In this document: in pieces, positions 59,973-64,000 of the stretch
Numbering within the stretch: position 1 is the stretch's first letter
Layout of the letters: every line of letters begins with the position of its first letter
Assembly: GCF_030519355.1 (NCBI RefSeq)
Contig: NZ_JAUMKC010000004.1
Span: 1-64,000 of the forward strand
DNA from: Mucilaginibacter sp. L3T2-6
GTDB lineage: Bacteria; Bacteroidota; Bacteroidia; Sphingobacteriales; Sphingobacteriaceae
DNA length: 64,000 nt
Reading direction: 5' to 3'
Translations under genes and position numbers: made by a program
Notes under the pieces: generated by a model
Seen by the model: only the letters and a program-made list of their open reading frames with translations
What the model was told of the DNA's origin: nothing
The model's database searches: none

Positions 59973-61037
59973 ATGAAGAAATCTTATCTTTTTACATTTT
60001 TCATTGCTTTGCTTCTCGCCGCTTTACGTGCGGGTGCACAGGACTCTTTTTCCGGCCTTATTAAATCCAGTCCGGAGGATGCCACAAAATTGCTGAATGC
60101 GTATGCTATGCCCATGTTCCGTGGCCTGGGCATCGACCAAAACAGCGGTTGGACAAATACCGCGAAAACCAAGGGACTCCTTAAATTTGATCTGAGGATA
60201 ACCGCATCAGCGACTTTTATATCCTCTGCCGATAAAACATTTGATGTTACCAAAATTGGCTTATCAAACCATGTGCGTCCGGCAAACCCCAATGAAATCA
60301 TTGCCCCGACTTTCGGCGGAAAGAAAAACGATGGCCCGCTGATGAATATATATGACGATAATGGCCAGAAAGTCGGCGAATTCAATACGCCTGCCGGGGT
60401 ACTCTCTGTTATACCGGCGCCGCAGGTACAGGTAACCGTTGGCATAATTCAAAATACGGATGTTACACTGCGCGCTATTCCAAAGGTTAGCGCAGGCAGC
60501 GATGTCGGCAGTATATCGATGATCGGGTTTGGTATAAAGCACGATATAATGCAGGACATTGCCGGTAAAAGAGCGGACGCCTTGATTCCTTTCGACTTGT
60601 CGATAGCGCTGGGCTACAGCCATCTTAATCTGAATAAAAGTTTACAAGTGGATCCGGATGAAGGGGCACAGCCAAAAGACAGCCACCAAAGCACCGATTT
60701 CAGCAACCAGCATATTGAAGGGAACTTTAACAGCTTTATGGGCGAGGTCATTATATCCAAAAAACTGCTGGCCTTTACTCCGTTTTTGGCGGTAGGGTAC
60801 AATACCACCCATGCAGCTGTGGCTGCCATCGGCAACTACCCCGTAACCACAGGCGGCACCCTATTTAACAGTACATACACTACGTTTACTAACCCGGTAT
60901 CTATCAGCGAAAATGTAGTTAGCGGCGTTCGTGCCGACCTGGGTTTTCAATTGACGCTGGGTTTCTTCCGGTTTTATGCCTCAGGCAGTATAGCGCAATA
61001 TAAATCGGTAAACGCCGGGATTGGGTTCGGAATATAA
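59973..61037 (+). CDS. DUF6588 family exported protein
   Basis: A 354-residue protein with signal peptide ('FTFFIALLLAALRAGAQ', cleaved about residue 22). The mature chain is beta-rich with alternating strands and ends in 'GSIAQYKSVNAGIGFGI', a terminal aromatic-rich strand pattern typical of outer-membrane beta barrels. DUF6588 members occur in Bacteroidota and have no assigned function. A small outer-membrane porin-like protein is my inference. Confidence 0.82.
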   Translation: MKKSYLFTFFIALLLAALRAGAQDSFSGLIKSSPEDATKLLNAYAMPMFRGLGIDQNSGWTNTAKTKGLLKFDLRITASATFISSADKTFDVTKIGLSNHVRPANPNEIIAPTFGGKKNDGPLMNIYDDNGQKVGEFNTPAGVLSVIPAPQVQVTVGIIQNTDVTLRAIPKVSAGSDVGSISMIGFGIKHDIMQDIAGKRADALIPFDLSIALGYSHLNLNKSLQVDPDEGAQPKDSHQSTDFSNQHIEGNFNSFMGEVIISKKLLAFTPFLAVGYNTTHAAVAAIGNYPVTTGGTLFNSTYTTFTNPVSISENVVSGVRADLGFQLTLGFFRFYASGSIAQYKSVNAGIGFGI

Positions 61038-61041
61038 CCTA

Positions 61042-61205
61042 AGAAACTGTCTAAAAACGATTGCCAATAATTATTACAGTGCATTAGCCCCTTCTAAATC
61101 TCCCCCGGGTTAGTGAGACTTTAGCTTAGGGATATTTTAAGCCCTCTTCCGGGGAGGGCTTGGGTGGGGCTAAAACCGGTATATTTTTATTTTTAGACAG
61201 CTTCT
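61042..61205. mobile_element. MITE-like element with 16-bp terminal inverted repeats
   Basis: 'agaaactgtctaaaaa' (61042-61057) and 'tttttagacagcttct' (61190-61205) are terminal inverted repeats agreeing in 15 of 16 bases, enclosing 132 bases with no gene. Inside is a palindromic 'gccctcttccggggagggc' of a type dispersed in this family. I cannot see a clear target duplication. The two arms would make one long hairpin in the DUF6588 3' flank. Confidence 0.6.
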
Positions 61206-61260
61206 AAGATATTTTTATAGCAATGGGTTTTAAATCCATTGCTATGACTAATTTTATCCC

Positions 61261-62157
61261 ATGCTCATCGACCTCGAGATCTACAGCCCAATTCATCAAA
61301 TAAATAACTATTTGTTCCATGAAAAAGGCATCGAGGTTTACCTTAAACGCGATGACCTGATCCATTCCATCATTTCCGGCAATAAATGGCGAAAGCTGAA
61401 ATACTTATTGCAAAAAGCGTCTGATGAAAATAAAACCCGCCTGGTGACCTTCGGAGGCGCCTATTCCAATCATTTACTGGCTACCGCTGCGGCCGCTGCA
61501 AAATTTGGATTTAAATCGACAGGTATCGTAAGGGGAGAAGAAGTTAACAATGATACCCTGTTTTTATGCCGCTTGCATGGCATGGAGCTGATTTTTGTTG
61601 ACAGGAAAAGCTACCGGGATAAAGCCGCGCTGTTTGATAAATATTTCGGCGACGATGATAACGCTTTTTTTATAGATGAAGGCGGGGCATCAATTGAGGG
61701 TGCAAAAGGATGCAGCGAGTTGGTTAATGAGCTGACCGAAGATTATAATCATATATTCTGCGCTTGCGGAACCGGTACCACCGCGGCTGGCATAATCAGC
61801 GGTATTCGCCAAAACAACTCCGGTATTCAATTCAATGGTATTCCAGTCTTTAAAAACGGGGACTTTATCAGAGATGAAATCGATCGGTTTTTAATAGAAA
61901 ATGCTGTATATCAATTACATACAGGCTATCACTTCGGCGGCTATGGCAAAACAGATGGCCGCTTAATTCAATTTATAAAACGATTTGTTGCTGAAACCGG
62001 TATTTTGATCGAGCCCGTTTATACTGGTAAGATGCTTTATGCAATTTTTGACCTTGCTGCAAAAGACTACTTTAAAAAGGGCGACCGTATCCTGGCCATT
62101 CACACCGGCGGTATTTGGGGCTTGCTGGGTATGAAGGATAAGTTTATTGATGAATGA
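61261..62157 (+). CDS. D-cysteine desulfhydrase/ACC deaminase-like PLP enzyme
   Basis: A 298-residue fold-type II PLP enzyme of the AcdS/DcyD family. The cofactor Lys is Lys42 in 'SGNKWRKLKYLL', and 'GGAYSNHLLATAAAA' (65-79) is the substrate-binding loop with Ser69 and Asn70. 'CGTGTTAAGIISG' binds the phosphate. D-cysteine desulfhydrase and 1-aminocyclopropane-1-carboxylate deaminase differ at few residues and cannot be separated here; D-cysteine desulfhydrase is more common in non-rhizosphere members. Preceded by the MITE-like element, and about 190 bp before the amidohydrolase. Confidence 0.87.
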   Translation: MLIDLEIYSPIHQINNYLFHEKGIEVYLKRDDLIHSIISGNKWRKLKYLLQKASDENKTRLVTFGGAYSNHLLATAAAAAKFGFKSTGIVRGEEVNNDTLFLCRLHGMELIFVDRKSYRDKAALFDKYFGDDDNAFFIDEGGASIEGAKGCSELVNELTEDYNHIFCACGTGTTAAGIISGIRQNNSGIQFNGIPVFKNGDFIRDEIDRFLIENAVYQLHTGYHFGGYGKTDGRLIQFIKRFVAETGILIEPVYTGKMLYAIFDLAAKDYFKKGDRILAIHTGGIWGLLGMKDKFIDE

Positions 62158-62346
62158 TTTTGCAGATTGACGAATGATTTGACCGGTTACTAATGGTCAA
62201 TTTGAGGTTGATATGCTTAATGGCAAAGTTTACTGGCGATTTGTAATCCAAAAAGTCTCAATGGAGGATATATTCTCCAGCGCAGCGGTTGCCTGCGATA
62301 TCACGGAAATAGTTATCTTTAACCATCCTGAATTCCAATCAATATC

Positions 62347-64000
62347 ATGAAAAAATATTTTCTGTTAGTCTTGTCGTGCGCTTTGGCTTATAATGCTTGC
62401 GCCCAAAACGACAGCGTTACTTTCTTCCTGCATAAGTTTGAACAGCACATCGGCAAAGAAACCTATGCGGTTACCAAAACAGGAAGCGACATCACCTATT
62501 CCATCAACTTTAAATTTACTGACCGCGGCTCGCCGGTGCCCTTAAAAGCAGAGTTAAAGCTTACCAATGCTTATGAGCCGCTTTCTCTGAAAATAAAAGG
62601 AAACACCTCGCGTTCATCAACCATCAACGATACCATCGCTATCTCGGGCACGCTGGCACGCATTAAGGTTAACGACTCATCTTACCAGCAACAGCTTACC
62701 ACTTTGGCTTTCCCGGTCGCCAGTTACGCGCCGGGCACGGTACAGCAAGTGTTGCTGCAATACTGGAAAAATCATTATGAGCCGGCTACCCTTAATACTT
62801 TACCCTTTGGTTCTGTGCAAATTACCCGTAGCGGGCAGGATAACATCAATTTTAACGGTAAAACTTTAAAACTGGACAGGTATACCATTGGCGGCCTGAT
62901 ATGGGGTAATGAAATTTTATGGACAGATAAAAGCGGGCAGTTGATCTGCCTGATCACTAACGATGCTGAGGCTGATAAGCTGGAAATGATGCTGAAACCA
63001 TACGAAACCCTGCTGCCGCAGTTTATAGATAAAGCTGCGGTATATGGCATGGACTTGTTTACCAAATCGATGCCGAAAAGTACTGCAGCCGGCAAAATCA
63101 TAGCTATTACCGGCGGTACCTTAATCGATGTGGTAAGCGGTAAGCCAATGCCGAACACCACCGTGATTATCGAAAACGGAATGATCAAGAAAATAGGGGA
63201 GACCGGCAAAGTAAAAATTCCTTCAGTCGCAAACGTAATCGATGCCAAAGGCAAGGCTTTGCTGCCCGGTCTTTGGGATATGCACGCACACTTTGAGCAG
63301 GTGGATTGGGGCCCGGCTTACCTGGCTGCAGGCGTAACTACCGTTCGTGATTGCGGGAACGAGTTCAGCTTTATAAACGCTGTACAAAGCGCCATCGACA
63401 ATGGAAAAGGACTCGGGCCAAAAATATTGAAGGCTGGAATAATCGATGGCAAAGGCCCGATGGCGCTTGGCATCATCCAGGCCGATACTAAAGAAGAAGC
63501 GATAAAAGCCGTCGACCGTTATAAAGATAACGGCTTCGACCAGATAAAAATTTACAGTTCGGTAAAGCCCGCCATCGTGAAATTCATTTGTGATGAGGCC
63601 CACAAAAAAGGGTTAACCGTTACCGGCCACATACCCAACGGCATGACGCTGCAGGCTGGTGTAGATTCGGGCATGGACATGGTAAACCACATACAATATG
63701 TGTACAGTGTGATGAAACGGAATAAGGACCGCTCTGTAAATTTTGAAGATTCGGCAAGTGTGGCGGTAGTTAAGTTTATTAAAGATCACCATACCGTAAT
63801 TGACCCCACACTTGGTGTTTTCGAAATGCTGTTCCGCTCAAATAAGGACGACATCACCAATGTTGAACCTGCATTTTATACCTTGCCGGCGCCTTACCAG
63901 GTTATATTTAAGAACACCGGAATGGAACCGGCAAATGCTACGCGACTGGCGCCGGTATGGCAAAGCTTTATAAAATGCGTTAAGGTATTGTATGACGCAG
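62347..64000 (+). CDS. Amidohydrolase family protein, cut by the window end
   Basis: The first 551 codons of an exported amidohydrolase; no stop before 64000. Residues 1-19 are a signal peptide ('KKYFLLVLSCALAYNACAQ'). A ~250-residue N-terminal region of beta type precedes the metal-dependent hydrolase domain: 'GGTLIDVVSGKPMPNTTVII' (about 259-278) starts it, and 'LPGLWDMHAHFEQ' (His313, His315) gives the first metal ligands; 'TVTGHIPNG' adds a later His. Relatives are periplasmic dipeptidase or imidazolonepropionase-like proteins. The substrate is unknown and the C-terminus is outside the window. Confidence 0.9.
   Translation, partial: MKKYFLLVLSCALAYNACAQNDSVTFFLHKFEQHIGKETYAVTKTGSDITYSINFKFTDRGSPVPLKAELKLTNAYEPLSLKIKGNTSRSSTINDTIAISGTLARIKVNDSSYQQQLTTLAFPVASYAPGTVQQVLLQYWKNHYEPATLNTLPFGSVQITRSGQDNINFNGKTLKLDRYTIGGLIWGNEILWTDKSGQLICLITNDAEADKLEMMLKPYETLLPQFIDKAAVYGMDLFTKSMPKSTAAGKIIAITGGTLIDVVSGKPMPNTTVIIENGMIKKIGETGKVKIPSVANVIDAKGKALLPGLWDMHAHFEQVDWGPAYLAAGVTTVRDCGNEFSFINAVQSAIDNGKGLGPKILKAGIIDGKGPMALGIIQADTKEEAIKAVDRYKDNGFDQIKIYSSVKPAIVKFICDEAHKKGLTVTGHIPNGMTLQAGVDSGMDMVNHIQYVYSVMKRNKDRSVNFEDSASVAVVKFIKDHHTVIDPTLGVFEMLFRSNKDDITNVEPAFYTLPAPYQVIFKNTGMEPANATRLAPVWQSFIKCVKVLYDA

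Overview
The window looks like chromosomal DNA of a Bacteroidota bacterium of the family Sphingobacteriaceae, most likely close to Mucilaginibacter or Pedobacter. The evidence is a SusB-like GH97 glycosidase, a FucP-type sugar permease, near-absent Shine-Dalgarno sites, promoters of the Bacteroidota form (TTTG-N19-TAnnTTTG is exact upstream of rpsF), and dispersed 'attggtagaaaa' intergenic repeats. The genus is inference.

Layout. 1-499 is a repeat-only region. 500-14,972 is mixed housekeeping and accessory metabolism: GH97, M13 peptidase, YkuK-like RNase H fold protein, mercaptopyruvate sulfurtransferase, acetyltransferase, cytidylate kinase, dCMP deaminase, sugar permease, LysE-type exporter (followed by two decayed copies of its own 3' end), DUF2461, group III truncated haemoglobin, and an SDR/TetR pair with a twin palindromic operator. 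15,352-43,355 is a complete extracellular contractile injection system (eCIS, related to Afp/PVC/AlgoCIS) of 18 tightly packed same-strand genes: cap/terminator, an unknown protein, two sheaths, two tubes, a DUF5908 protein, LysM hub, VgrG-like spike, PAAR tip, gp25, two wedge proteins, a PKD-containing giant, tape measure, a DUF4157 giant that is the best cargo candidate, a TPR protein, a second DUF4157 protein with a charged repeat, and an AAA+ ATPase. A tiny 20-residue-repeat gene and a membrane TPR protein follow.

45,400-49,650 is an AT-rich accessory island next to tRNA-Phe. It holds an Imm27-like immunity protein, a lipoprotein, and a PD-(D/E)xK nuclease-nSTAND3 NTPase resembling anti-phage NTPase systems. 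Each of the three genes is preceded by a copy of one 88-nt element; the copies align without gaps and begin like a tRNA 3' end. This is the least explained structure in the window. 49,841-64,000 returns to core genes: an Fe-S protein pair, a RelE/RelB-type toxin-antitoxin pair, YciI and DUF1801 proteins, mtgA, the rpsF-rpsR-rplI operon, an XRE regulator, a PabC/IlvE-like PLP enzyme, RluD-type pseudouridine synthase, DUF6588, a MITE-like element, an AcdS/DcyD-like PLP enzyme and an amidohydrolase cut by the window end.

Working together. The eCIS genes would build a free contractile particle: sheath around tube, LysM hub-spike-PAAR tip, gp25/wedge baseplate, tape measure, cap, and AAA+ ATPase for assembly. 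The two DUF4157 proteins carry the N-terminal signature typical of eCIS-associated cargo. All functions are inferred from sequence; none was tested by database search here.
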